Positions 16,293 to 23,785 of a stretch of DNA of 64,000 nt are shown here, piece after piece. The stretch spans positions 1-64,000 of the forward strand of contig CBDUEV010000009.1 in the NCBI GenBank assembly GCA_965366365.1. Direction: 5' to 3'. The notes beneath the pieces are model-generated. The model was given only the letters and a program-made list of their open reading frames with translations, was not told the DNA's origin and made no database searches. Each line of letters opens with the position of its first letter. The stretch's first letter is position 1. The DNA is from CBDUEV01 sp965366365. GTDB lineage: Bacteria; Actinomycetota; Acidimicrobiia; Spongiisociales; JAENVV01. The position numbers were made by a program, and so were the translations under genes.

Positions 16293-16568
16293 TCAGCCCG
16301 TGTTGTGCTCGACGAGGACTCCGCCGACCTCGGCCATATCCATCATCACTGTCCATCCGGGTACTGCAGCCAACGCGGCACGTTGGTCGGCCCTCAATCG
16401 ATCCTCGACCCACCAGGTATGGAGTACCTCGACCCATAGTTCGAGATCGAATCCGTCCGCGCACCGGGTGCCCTCCACCCAGGGATGACCCACCGCCGAT
16501 ACATGCTCGGAAAGGTGGGACAACCCGACTTCCCAGAGATGATCGAGCGCGTTCGCCGTGTGAGTCAC
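16293..16568 (-). CDS. stand-alone helicase-associated (HA) domain protein
   Basis: A 91-residue protein that is almost entirely one helicase-associated domain. LWEVGLSHLSEHVSAVGHPWV is followed by ADGFDLELWVEVLHTWWVEDRLRADQRAALAAVPGW, reproducing the W...L...GH..V...DGF.L..WV...R...RL...R...L...PGW pattern. These domains usually occur in tandem at the ends of large SNF2/DEAD helicases and probably bind nucleic acid; here there is only one and no helicase. GTG 16568 is preceded by GAGGGG. It is divergent from the lipoprotein gene at 16671. Confidence 0.6.
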   Translation of the reverse strand: MTHTANALDHLWEVGLSHLSEHVSAVGHPWVEGTRCADGFDLELWVEVLHTWWVEDRLRADQRAALAAVPGWTVMMDMAEVGGVLVEHNTG

Positions 16569-16670
16569 CGTGTATCCCCTCGTTGCTGTGTGTCCACTTT
16601 GCCCCACGCCTCTGAAGACCTGCTGAACGGGTCGCAGGAACCGAAGTGGCCCGGCCGACGTCGCAAATCC

Positions 16671-17219
16671 ATGGGACGTACCTCCATAGCCTGCCTGTTG
16701 ACCGCCGTGCTGACGGTTTCGTGCGCACCCGGCGCCGATCGGTCCCCGGTTTCGGCCACGACGTTGGCCCCGCCGCCCCCAGGTTCATCGGTCCCCGCCT
16801 CGCCTAGTCCTACGCCCAGTAGTCCGCCCAGTCTTGCGCCCAGTAGTCCGCCCAGCCTCCTGGCCTTCGAGGAAGCACAACGGACGTGGCGGGAGGTGCG
16901 AAAGCCCGACTACGTGTTCATCGTGAACAGGGGATGCGCCGAATGCGACCAGACCCTGGTCGGATCCTTCCGAATCACCGTCAGGCAGAACACAGTGGCG
17001 TTGGTGGAACGCATGCCCATGCAGGAGCCGATCGTCCTCGAGAGCGCCCCGACCATCGACACGCTTCTCGATGACATCGCTGCCCATCTTGCGGAGAACC
17101 CTCAGGCGACCGCCGAGTTCGACCCCTTGCTCGGTATCCCCGTCCAGGCAGAATTGGGCGACGAGGACTCCATCGTGGTCGAGTTCTTCGACTTCGACCT
17201 GGGCCACCCGACCGATTGA
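16671..17219 (+). CDS. lipoprotein, DUF6174-like
   Basis: A 182-residue predicted lipoprotein. The signal peptide MGRTSIACLLTAVLTVSC ends in a lipobox with the lipidated cysteine at residue 18. A Pro/Ser-rich linker with a repeated PSSPPSLAPSSPPSL motif follows (about residues 35-62). The globular part starts at LLAFEEAQRTWREVRKPDYVFIVNRGC and resembles DUF6174 proteins (YxF-x2-x-R-x-C...). It has a Cys pair GCAECDQ that could form a disulfide or bind metal. The frame extends upstream but the lipobox fixes the start. Function unknown. Confidence 0.7.
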   Translation: MGRTSIACLLTAVLTVSCAPGADRSPVSATTLAPPPPGSSVPASPSPTPSSPPSLAPSSPPSLLAFEEAQRTWREVRKPDYVFIVNRGCAECDQTLVGSFRITVRQNTVALVERMPMQEPIVLESAPTIDTLLDDIAAHLAENPQATAEFDPLLGIPVQAELGDEDSIVVEFFDFDLGHPTD

Positions 17220-17250
17220 CGGTCCTCGGTTCGGACGGCTTCCTCGGATC

Positions 17251-17256
17251 TATCAT
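17251..17256 (+). promoter_or_regulatory. -10 box for the DUF1992 gene
   Basis: TATCAT, six bases before ATG 17263. Confidence 0.6.
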
Positions 17257-17262
17257 GGGTCT

Positions 17263-17625
17263 ATGGCGGACCTGAACCGGTTTGAGTCCATCGCAGAGCG
17301 TCGAATGCGCGCGGCAGCCGAGCGAGGCGAGTTCGACGACCTGCCAGGCCAAGGTCAGCCGATCGAGGGACTGGATCGGCCCTACGATCCGGCATGGTGG
17401 ACCAAGCGCCTCATCCAGCGCGAGCGACTCGCCGAAACCCAACGCGCCCGTCTCGCCGAGGTCGACCGTCAACTTGCCTATGTCTGGCCGCTTCGATCGG
17501 TGACCGAGGTGCGGGAGCGAGTCGCCGACCTGAACGATCAGATCGTGGACCTCGGGGGGAAACCCTTCGACCCCGAGGAGATCGTCACGATGTGGCGTCG
17601 CTTCGGGATCTATCGGCGAAGGTGA
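17263..17625 (+). CDS. DUF1992 (DnaJ homologue C28-like) protein
   Basis: A 120-residue cytosolic protein. The conserved block ESIAERRMRAAAERGEFDDLPGQGQPI, then a lysine/arginine-rich helix region, then LNDQIVDLGGKPFDPEEIVTMWR, identifies the DUF1992 domain found in DNAJC28 and in many stand-alone bacterial proteins. No J domain is present, as is usual for the bacterial forms. Molecular role unknown. It is followed four bases later by the DUF427 gene and probably forms an operon with it. Confidence 0.85.
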   Translation: MADLNRFESIAERRMRAAAERGEFDDLPGQGQPIEGLDRPYDPAWWTKRLIQRERLAETQRARLAEVDRQLAYVWPLRSVTEVRERVADLNDQIVDLGGKPFDPEEIVTMWRRFGIYRRR

Positions 17626-17629
17626 ACCC

Positions 17630-18427
17630 GTGATGCGGAGACGTCATTCGCATTCGTCGAACTCACCCGGAGGAAACACGGCGAAGCGAACGACAATCGA
17701 CTTCGAGGACGGCCACAAGCGAGTGCGGTGCTACCTGGATGGAGTCCTCGTGGCAGACACCATCCGCCCCCGTCTGGTGTGGGAAGTGCCGTCCTACCCC
17801 ACCTACTACTTTCCCGAGAGTGACGTGACACCGGGGATGCTCGAACCGTCGGACACGAGGGAGAAATCCCCAGGCCGCGGCGAGGCACACTTCTTTGGCC
17901 TGAAGGGAGCGAACCGGTTGGTGGCGGACGCCGCCTACACCTATCCGGACAGCCCGACCACTGCCCTGCGTGGCTACGTCGCTTTCGTGTGGTCGAAGCT
18001 CGGTCAGTGGTTCGAGGAAGACGAGCAGGTCCATGTGCACGCCCGAGACCCCTACACGCGGGTCGACATTTTGCCGAGTTCGCGTCACGTCCACGTCGAG
18101 ATCGCCGGTCACACGGTCGCGGACTCGCATCATCCTCGCCTCCTGTTCGAGACGGGAGTCCCCACTCGCTACTACCTGGCAAAAGCCGATCTGGCCATGG
18201 AGAAGTTGACGCCCACCGCACACACGACCTCCTGCCCCTACAAAGGCACAGCCGAGTACTGGTCGGTCGATCTCGAGGGAGTCGTCTTCGAGAACGTCGC
18301 CTGGAGCTACCGCCACCCGGCGGCCGAATCGGAACGCATCGCCGGGCTCATCGCCTTCTCCAACGAGAAGGTCGAGATCTACGTCGATGGCGTCCTGGAA
18401 TCCGTGGCGGGTGCTGACCCCGTCTGA
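17630..18427 (+). CDS. DUF427 protein with two domains
   Basis: A 265-residue protein with two copies of the DUF427 fold. The first spans about residues 20-130 (RVRCYLDGVLVADTIRPRLVWE...YYFPESDV). The second spans about 140-255 (RHVHVEIAGHTVADSHHPRLLFE...RYYLAKADL...TTSCPYKGTAEYWSV, then ENVAWSYRHPAAESERIAGLIAF). The second carries the well-conserved SxCPYKG and AWxYxxP motifs. The first is more divergent and lacks the CPYKG cysteine, so it may be structural. DUF427 proteins are widespread in actinomycetes with no established reaction. GTG 17630 and ATG 17633 are adjacent alternative starts. Confidence 0.9.
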   Translation: MMRRRHSHSSNSPGGNTAKRTTIDFEDGHKRVRCYLDGVLVADTIRPRLVWEVPSYPTYYFPESDVTPGMLEPSDTREKSPGRGEAHFFGLKGANRLVADAAYTYPDSPTTALRGYVAFVWSKLGQWFEEDEQVHVHARDPYTRVDILPSSRHVHVEIAGHTVADSHHPRLLFETGVPTRYYLAKADLAMEKLTPTAHTTSCPYKGTAEYWSVDLEGVVFENVAWSYRHPAAESERIAGLIAFSNEKVEIYVDGVLESVAGADPV

Positions 18428-18455
18428 GCGCGGCGTTTCTGTCCGATCCGAGCGG

Positions 18456-18461
18456 TACCCT
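18456..18461 (+). promoter_or_regulatory. -10 box for the UvrD2-like helicase
   Basis: TACCCT, seven bases before GTG 18469. Confidence 0.6.
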
Positions 18462-18468
18462 GCGTTCC

Positions 18469-21264
18469 GTGAGTGATCCCAGCTTTGCACCCCGCTCCCT
18501 CGGACGCGGCGTCGTCGTTCGAACGATCGTCCAGATTCCCTCCCCGTGGGCAGACGCGCCACGGGTGACGATCGACGAGGCCGCCTTGCGCGCTCCCCGA
18601 GAGGCGGTCGACGCCCTCCACACCGCCTGGCAGACTCGCACCCCTGTGGTCGTCGTGCTCGAGGTCGACGCCAACGATCTTCGCCAACCGGAGACAGAGA
18701 AGCGCGAGCCGTACCTCCTCACGGCCGATTTCGAGTTCCGGCGAGAACGTCTGCACTTCCTGGTCTGGGCCAACAACTACGACCTCCGCTCCGGAACCGC
18801 GGTCTGGTGGCATTCCGAGAACGCCGTCAGACTCGGGGCGAAGGCAGGCGGCGACGCGGACGTCGTGCTTCCGGACGGACGTGCCGCCTGGTGCGACGGC
18901 GGACCCCGAGGGCCGGTGGACGTGTCCCAAGCCATCGTGCATCGAGAGACGATCGAACGCGACCTCCTGCATACCTCACCGGCAGGACTGTCCAGACACG
19001 CTGACATCGCGGAACTCGCCGACGACCAGGCCGAAGCGGTACTGCATCCGGGCGGGCCGGCACGGATCATCGCCCCGGCCGGATCCGGAAAGACCAGGAC
19101 CCTCACCGCTCGTCTCACGCACCTGCTCCGAGACCGGTGGATCGAGCCGGCCATCGTGACGGCGGTTGCCTACAACGCTCGGGCAGCCCAAGAGATGCGC
19201 AGCCGAACGGCCGGTCTCGAAGCCAACGTCCGCACCATCCATTCGCTTGCCTACGCCATCGTTCGCTCGGGAAACGGGGATCTCCAAGTGGTCGACGAGC
19301 GAACCCAACGGTCCATTCTCAATCCTCTCATCCCGAGTCAGCCTCGCCAGAACCGCGACCAGACCGCCCCCTATCTGGAAGCACTCGCCACGGTTCGCAT
19401 CGGCCTGATCCGGCCCGAGATCGTTGCCGAGATGCGCGACGACATCCCCGACTTCCCAAGCGTTTTCGACAGGTACCGACAGGGTCTCGAACAGCGGAAC
19501 GCCATCGATTTCGATGAACAGATCTACCAGGCGATTCGCATGCTGCTCATCGACCCCGCTCTGCGGCGACGAGTGCAGGGCACCGCCCGCCATCTCCTCG
19601 TCGACGAGTTCCAGGATCTCACCCCGGCGTTTCTGCTGTTGCTTCGTCTGGTGGCCGCTCCGGCGTATCAGGTTTTCGGAGTTGGTGACGATGACCAGGT
19701 CATCTACGGGTACACGGGTGCGACACCGGAGTTCCTCATCGATTTCGACCGCCTCTTCCCCGGCGCGGGACACTACGCCCTCGAGACCAACTACCGCTGT
19801 CCCGAACCAGTCGTGGCCGCCGCCGCCAACCTCCTCACGCACAACCAGCGCCGGATTCCCAAGGCAATCAAAGCTGAACCCTCGAAGAAGGGCTCCCTCC
19901 TGGTCGAACGGCTCGCCGAAGGGGCCATGGCGCTGCGAGCGGGAGAACTCATCACCGCCTGGTTCGCCGAGGGGGTGGCCCTGAAAGAAATCGCCGTCCT
20001 CAGTCGTGTCAACCACGCCCTGCTTCCCACCCAAGCAGTCCTCGAGTCGCTCGGTGTCGCCCACAGCTCACCGGTGGGACCCGAGTTCCTTCGCCGGACC
20101 GCAGTACGGGCCTTCCGGGCCTACCTTCGCATTGGTCTCGCCCCCGACCTGATATCACGCGCCGATCTCCAAGAGGTCGTTGGTCGACCCGCCCGTCGGA
20201 TCTCCCGGGCCGCCAACCCGATCTTTGCCAGAAGGCCGCGGTGGACGATCGATCAATTGCAGGCCGCCTCCGCCTCTTTCAGCGCCGGCAGCCAGGACCG
20301 ATTCGAAGGATTCATCGCCGACCTCGAGTCCGTCGTGGAGGCGGCCTCCTCAGGTGACGCCGCCACCGTGCTCCGCACCGTACGCAGTGAGGTCGGTCTC
20401 GACCGGGCGGCTGCGCTCCTCGACGGATCCCGCTCCGCAGCCGATCGGTCCGGCCACACCGACGATCTCGACGCCCTCGCCCAACTCTGTGCACTCCACC
20501 CCAACGCCGCCAGTTTCGAAACCTGGCTCGAGGGTCTGCTGGCGCGCCCGGCCAGCCCGAACGGGGTGACCCTGTCGACCATCCACAAGGTGAAAGGAAT
20601 GGAGTGGCCCAAGGTCATCGTGGCGCCGGTCCGGCAGGGACAGATGCCACACCGGCTGGCCGACGACCTCGAAGAGGAACGGCGTGTCTTTCATGTTGCC
20701 ATCACCCGAGGCATCGACGAGGCAGTGGTCTTGGGGGACGCCGCGCACCCCTCCCGTTTCCTGGACGAGCTCTTCGAGCCGCCCGCCCCACCTCGCCCGC
20801 AGCCCGCCCGACAGCCCACCCAGAAACAGGGGCCGCTGCCCAAGGTCGGTCAGCGTCTCCTCTGGAGCGGCCACCGGGGCACCATCTCCAAGATCGTCGA
20901 CGACGGCGTCCTCGTCGACGTGGGCGGCACCTCCCTACGAGTTCCGTGGAATGAACAGGTGACCGTGAACGGCGTGAGCGGACCCCTGCGCCGCCCCACC
21001 GAGGCCGAGCCCGAACCAGACCACGAGATCGTCAAGGCGCTCAAAGCATGGCGGAAGGAGCAGGCGGTGACGCAGAACGTCCCGGCCTACATCGTCCTGT
21101 CGGACAAACACCTGCGCGCCATCGCGGCGAGAGCGCCCGAATCGCTGGAACAATTGGCCGAATGTCCCGGCATCGGGCCCACCAAACTCGAGGCCTACGG
21201 CGAGGCCATCCTGGAAGTGCTGGACCCTGGCAGCGCATCCCCCGGCCCCGCGCCCGGTCGCTAG
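18469..21264 (+). CDS. UvrD2-like SF1 helicase with extra N-terminal domain and HRDC tail
   Basis: A 931-residue DNA helicase. An uncharacterised N-terminal domain of about 185 residues precedes the motor. Motor motifs: AGSGKT (204-209), AYNARAAQEMR, VDEFQD (Asp379), GDDDQVIYGYTGATPEF, LETNYRCPEPV, STIHKVKGMEWPKV and HVAITRG. After the motor, GQRLLWSGHRGTISKIVDDGVLVDVGG (about 800-830) looks like a small SH3/KOW-type beta domain. The final 80 residues form an HRDC domain with CPGIGPTKLEAYGEAIL. Motor plus HRDC is the plan of mycobacterial UvrD2, which is about 230 residues shorter. Probably a repair helicase. The 3' end overlaps the SRPBCC gene by four bases. Confidence 0.82.
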   Translation: MSDPSFAPRSLGRGVVVRTIVQIPSPWADAPRVTIDEAALRAPREAVDALHTAWQTRTPVVVVLEVDANDLRQPETEKREPYLLTADFEFRRERLHFLVWANNYDLRSGTAVWWHSENAVRLGAKAGGDADVVLPDGRAAWCDGGPRGPVDVSQAIVHRETIERDLLHTSPAGLSRHADIAELADDQAEAVLHPGGPARIIAPAGSGKTRTLTARLTHLLRDRWIEPAIVTAVAYNARAAQEMRSRTAGLEANVRTIHSLAYAIVRSGNGDLQVVDERTQRSILNPLIPSQPRQNRDQTAPYLEALATVRIGLIRPEIVAEMRDDIPDFPSVFDRYRQGLEQRNAIDFDEQIYQAIRMLLIDPALRRRVQGTARHLLVDEFQDLTPAFLLLLRLVAAPAYQVFGVGDDDQVIYGYTGATPEFLIDFDRLFPGAGHYALETNYRCPEPVVAAAANLLTHNQRRIPKAIKAEPSKKGSLLVERLAEGAMALRAGELITAWFAEGVALKEIAVLSRVNHALLPTQAVLESLGVAHSSPVGPEFLRRTAVRAFRAYLRIGLAPDLISRADLQEVVGRPARRISRAANPIFARRPRWTIDQLQAASASFSAGSQDRFEGFIADLESVVEAASSGDAATVLRTVRSEVGLDRAAALLDGSRSAADRSGHTDDLDALAQLCALHPNAASFETWLEGLLARPASPNGVTLSTIHKVKGMEWPKVIVAPVRQGQMPHRLADDLEEERRVFHVAITRGIDEAVVLGDAAHPSRFLDELFEPPAPPRPQPARQPTQKQGPLPKVGQRLLWSGHRGTISKIVDDGVLVDVGGTSLRVPWNEQVTVNGVSGPLRRPTEAEPEPDHEIVKALKAWRKEQAVTQNVPAYIVLSDKHLRAIAARAPESLEQLAECPGIGPTKLEAYGEAILEVLDPGSASPGPAPGR

Positions 21265-21767
21265 GGAGTGGGTTCCTGCCCCACCTGCGCAGGTGCCCCC
21301 AGAGTCTCCAACCTCTCCACCGCGTGTTCGAAGAACGTCCGAATCGCCGAGTCGGCGACCCGGTGGAGGGCCACCAGATCGATGACGCCACCGAGCAATC
21401 CTCCTGGCGGTGTGTAGCGGCCGACGAAGGTGAGCTGGGTCGTCGTGCGGCTGAGCGGATACGCCTCGAACTCGCCGTCGAAGCGAGGGAACCAATCGCG
21501 ATGATCGACGGCACACCAACACACCTGGCGGGTCATCGCCGTCATGCCTCGTTCGACTTCTTCGAACTCCCCGAACTGGACATCCACGTCGTCGGCGACG
21601 GTGATCGTCCCGACGCTGGCGTCCAACCGAGCCACGACCTCGTTGACTCCCATCAGGGAAACGAGCGCCGATGGCTCGAGGATGAGGCCGGGTTCGTCGC
21701 GTAGGACACGCCGCACCGAATCGTAAGGTGCGTTGACTTGTTCGAACATGAACACATTGCGTTGCAC
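21261..21767 (-). CDS. SRPBCC-family protein
   Basis: A 168-residue protein with the START/polyketide-cyclase-like layout: FMFEQVNAPYDSVRRVLRDEPG at the N-terminus, a central beta sheet (QFGEFEEVERGMTAMTRQVCWCA, FEAYPLSRTTTQLTFVGRYTP), and a long C-terminal helix beginning HRVADSAIRTFFEHAVERL. Such proteins bind hydrophobic ligands; the ligand is unknown here. GTG 21767 is preceded by GAGGAGG, which fixes the start well inside a longer open frame. It converges on the helicase gene. Confidence 0.75.
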   Translation of the reverse strand: MQRNVFMFEQVNAPYDSVRRVLRDEPGLILEPSALVSLMGVNEVVARLDASVGTITVADDVDVQFGEFEEVERGMTAMTRQVCWCAVDHRDWFPRFDGEFEAYPLSRTTTQLTFVGRYTPPGGLLGGVIDLVALHRVADSAIRTFFEHAVERLETLGAPAQVGQEPTP

Positions 21768-21770
21768 GAG

Positions 21771-21778
21771 ACCTCCTC
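21771..21778 (-). promoter_or_regulatory. Shine-Dalgarno deciding the SRPBCC start
   Basis: GAGGAGGT on the minus strand, three bases before GTG 21767; no comparable site precedes the longer alternatives. Confidence 0.6.
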
Positions 21779-21847
21779 GTCTCGGCCCCATGCAACCACC
21801 CCCCGATTCGACGTCCCAGGGTCCAAGAGCCTTTCTTCGATGATCGT

Positions 21848-21853
21848 TAGGCT
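21848..21853 (+). promoter_or_regulatory. -10 box for the sirtuin
   Basis: TAGGCT, seven bases before ATG 21861; it favours this start over the ATG at 21840. Confidence 0.55.
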
Positions 21854-21860
21854 CGGTTCG

Positions 21861-22571
21861 ATGTGGGAACAGGCGAGACATCTCATTCAGTCCGCGCAGC
21901 GACCCGTTTCGTTTTCGGGGGCGGGCCTCAGCGAGGAATCGGGGATCCCGACGTTCCGAGAGGCGGGCGGGATGTGGGCTCGGTTCGACCCGACGGTCTA
22001 CGCATCCCAGGCGGGTTTCGGGAAGGACCCGGGCCGGGTCATCGATTGGTACAGCGATCGACGAAGGGCGGTCGCTCGAGCGCGACCCAACCCCGCGCAC
22101 GTTGCTCTGGCGCGACATCCGACGATGATCCACATCACCCAGAACATCGACACCCTCCTGGAACTCGCCGGCGCAGATCGGGTCATTCACCTCCACGGCA
22201 TCATCGACCGCGACCGCTGCAACGCCGGGTGCGGCCACGGTGAAACGATCGACCTGGCCAATCCGCCCGTGTTGCGACTGTGCCCTGTGTGCGCGGCGCC
22301 GATGCGCCCCGACGTCGTGTGGTTCGGAGAGTCGCTGCCGGCGGACCAGTGGCAGGAAGCCGAGCAGGCCGTGAACGAAGCGGATCTCCTGCTGGTGGCC
22401 GGGACGAGCGCTCAGGTCTGGCCGGCCGCAGGGCTGATCGAGTCGGCGGTGGCCGGCGCCACACCGCTCATCGTCGTCAACACCGAGCCCAACGCGGCGA
22501 GCAGTGTCGCCCAGATCGAGATTCTCGGCAAGGCAGGCACGATCATCCCCTCGCTCCTGGATGGGCGCTGA
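21861..22571 (+). CDS. NAD-dependent protein deacylase (sirtuin)
   Basis: A 236-residue Sir2-family enzyme that removes acyl groups from lysines using NAD+. Motifs: GAGLSEESGIPTFR (20-33, NAD binding), TQNIDTLLELAG, VIHLHG with the catalytic His, and two zinc pairs CNAGC and CPVC. RPDVVWFGE and GTSAQVWPAAGL follow in the usual order. It is the single-domain class seen in bacteria, with roles such as reactivation of acyl-CoA synthetases. That would suit the acyl-CoA ligases elsewhere in the window, but no direct link is visible. Confidence 0.9.
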   Translation: MWEQARHLIQSAQRPVSFSGAGLSEESGIPTFREAGGMWARFDPTVYASQAGFGKDPGRVIDWYSDRRRAVARARPNPAHVALARHPTMIHITQNIDTLLELAGADRVIHLHGIIDRDRCNAGCGHGETIDLANPPVLRLCPVCAAPMRPDVVWFGESLPADQWQEAEQAVNEADLLLVAGTSAQVWPAAGLIESAVAGATPLIVVNTEPNAASSVAQIEILGKAGTIIPSLLDGR

Positions 22572-22588
22572 GCCGACACGGGTGGTCT

Positions 22589-23692
22589 TCAGCGGGGCAA
22601 GGACTCGGGATTGCCCGACTCCATCGCGTCGAGAAAGCGACCGACGACCGTCGGCGTGACCACGCCGCGCGGATCGACGCCCTCCAGCACGAGGAGGCGC
22701 CAGTCATCGACAACCAATCCCTGCAATGCCTCCCCCAGCGTGGTCCCCACCTGAACCGTCTCGCCGGGCCGGAGGTCATGCATCACCTCACGCACCCGGG
22801 TGCTCGCCCACAGCGCGGTTGGGATCCTTTCCAAGACGGCCGACTCGACCACCCCCAAAGGAGCACCCCACGGATCGAGCACCGGGACCCAGACGCCCAT
22901 CCCGGGAGTGAGCGAGGTGAGCGTCGAGGCCGGCGAGACATACCCGGAGGACGGCGCCATGACCGAGTCGATCGGGGTGTCTCGGAGCCGTGGATCGAGG
23001 AGAGCTGATCCACCGGCCGCCGAGGCAGAACCGTAGAGAAACCACCCGATCATGGCCAGCCACAATCCGTCCAGCCCGATCCAGTACATGGCGGCGAAGC
23101 CGAGCACGATCATCCCGGCTGCGATTCCTCTCCCCACCGAGGCGGCCAGTCGAGTGGCCTTGACACGGCTCCCCGATCGTTTCCAGGCGAGCGCCCTCAG
23201 AACTCGACCTCCGTCGAGGGGGAAACCTGGCAGGAGATTGAAGATCGCCAGAGCGATGTTGACCGACCCGAGCCAACCCACCGCCTCCCTGGCCAACCGC
23301 CACTCGTCAGGCAACAGCCACGCCACCCCCAGGACGACTCCCCCGATCAGGGCCGACGACAGCGGCCCGGCGATCGTGACGGCCAGTTCGTCGCGCGGAT
23401 TGGCCGCTTCGTGTTCAAGTTCAGAAACCCCACCAAAGATGAACAGACGGACTTGTCGCACCGGGATGCCTCGCCGAATCGCCACCAGAGAGTGACTCAA
23501 CTCGTGGCCGATCACGCTGCCGAAGAACCCGACCGAGCTGAGCGAGGCTGCGATCCACACAGCGGCACCGGACGAGTTCTGGGAGAAGCTGGAGGCCAGC
23601 GCGGCAGCCACCAACACGGCGATGAAGAACCACGACGTGTCGAGCACGATCGGAATCCCGAATATTCGGCCGATGGAGATCCCTTTACGCAT
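22589..23692 (-). CDS. M50-family site-2 protease with degenerate CBS pair
   Basis: A 367-residue intramembrane zinc metalloprotease homologue. HELSH (63-67, metal-binding and catalytic Glu) lies in the third hydrophobic segment. FNLLPGFPLDGGR (about 171-183) provides the third metal ligand. About six membrane segments span residues 8-220. The C-terminal 130 residues (RDTPIDSVMAP..., REVMHDLRPGETVQVGTTLGEALQGL) are shaped like two CBS modules, the second clearer than the first. This is the Rip3/SpoIVFB-like subgroup, which can sense nucleotides through CBS domains. The substrate is unknown; anti-sigma factors are typical. A GAGGG ribosome-binding sequence precedes the ATG. Confidence 0.88.
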   Translation of the reverse strand: MRKGISIGRIFGIPIVLDTSWFFIAVLVAAALASSFSQNSSGAAVWIAASLSSVGFFGSVIGHELSHSLVAIRRGIPVRQVRLFIFGGVSELEHEAANPRDELAVTIAGPLSSALIGGVVLGVAWLLPDEWRLAREAVGWLGSVNIALAIFNLLPGFPLDGGRVLRALAWKRSGSRVKATRLAASVGRGIAAGMIVLGFAAMYWIGLDGLWLAMIGWFLYGSASAAGGSALLDPRLRDTPIDSVMAPSSGYVSPASTLTSLTPGMGVWVPVLDPWGAPLGVVESAVLERIPTALWASTRVREVMHDLRPGETVQVGTTLGEALQGLVVDDWRLLVLEGVDPRGVVTPTVVGRFLDAMESGNPESLPR

Positions 23693-23785
23693 ACCGCCCT
23701 CTCGTCCGTGTGCCGCGGCGCCTCAGGGAGAGCGCAAGGCGCCCTGTCGCGCCGCGCCGGCGCCACCCGGCCGAGGATAGGCTGC

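Noticed and set aside
21861..22571. Sir2-HerA type phage-defence system
   Set aside because: The sirtuin is about 35 kb from herA on the other strand and has the form of a housekeeping deacylase; herA is tied to nurA and sbcCD.
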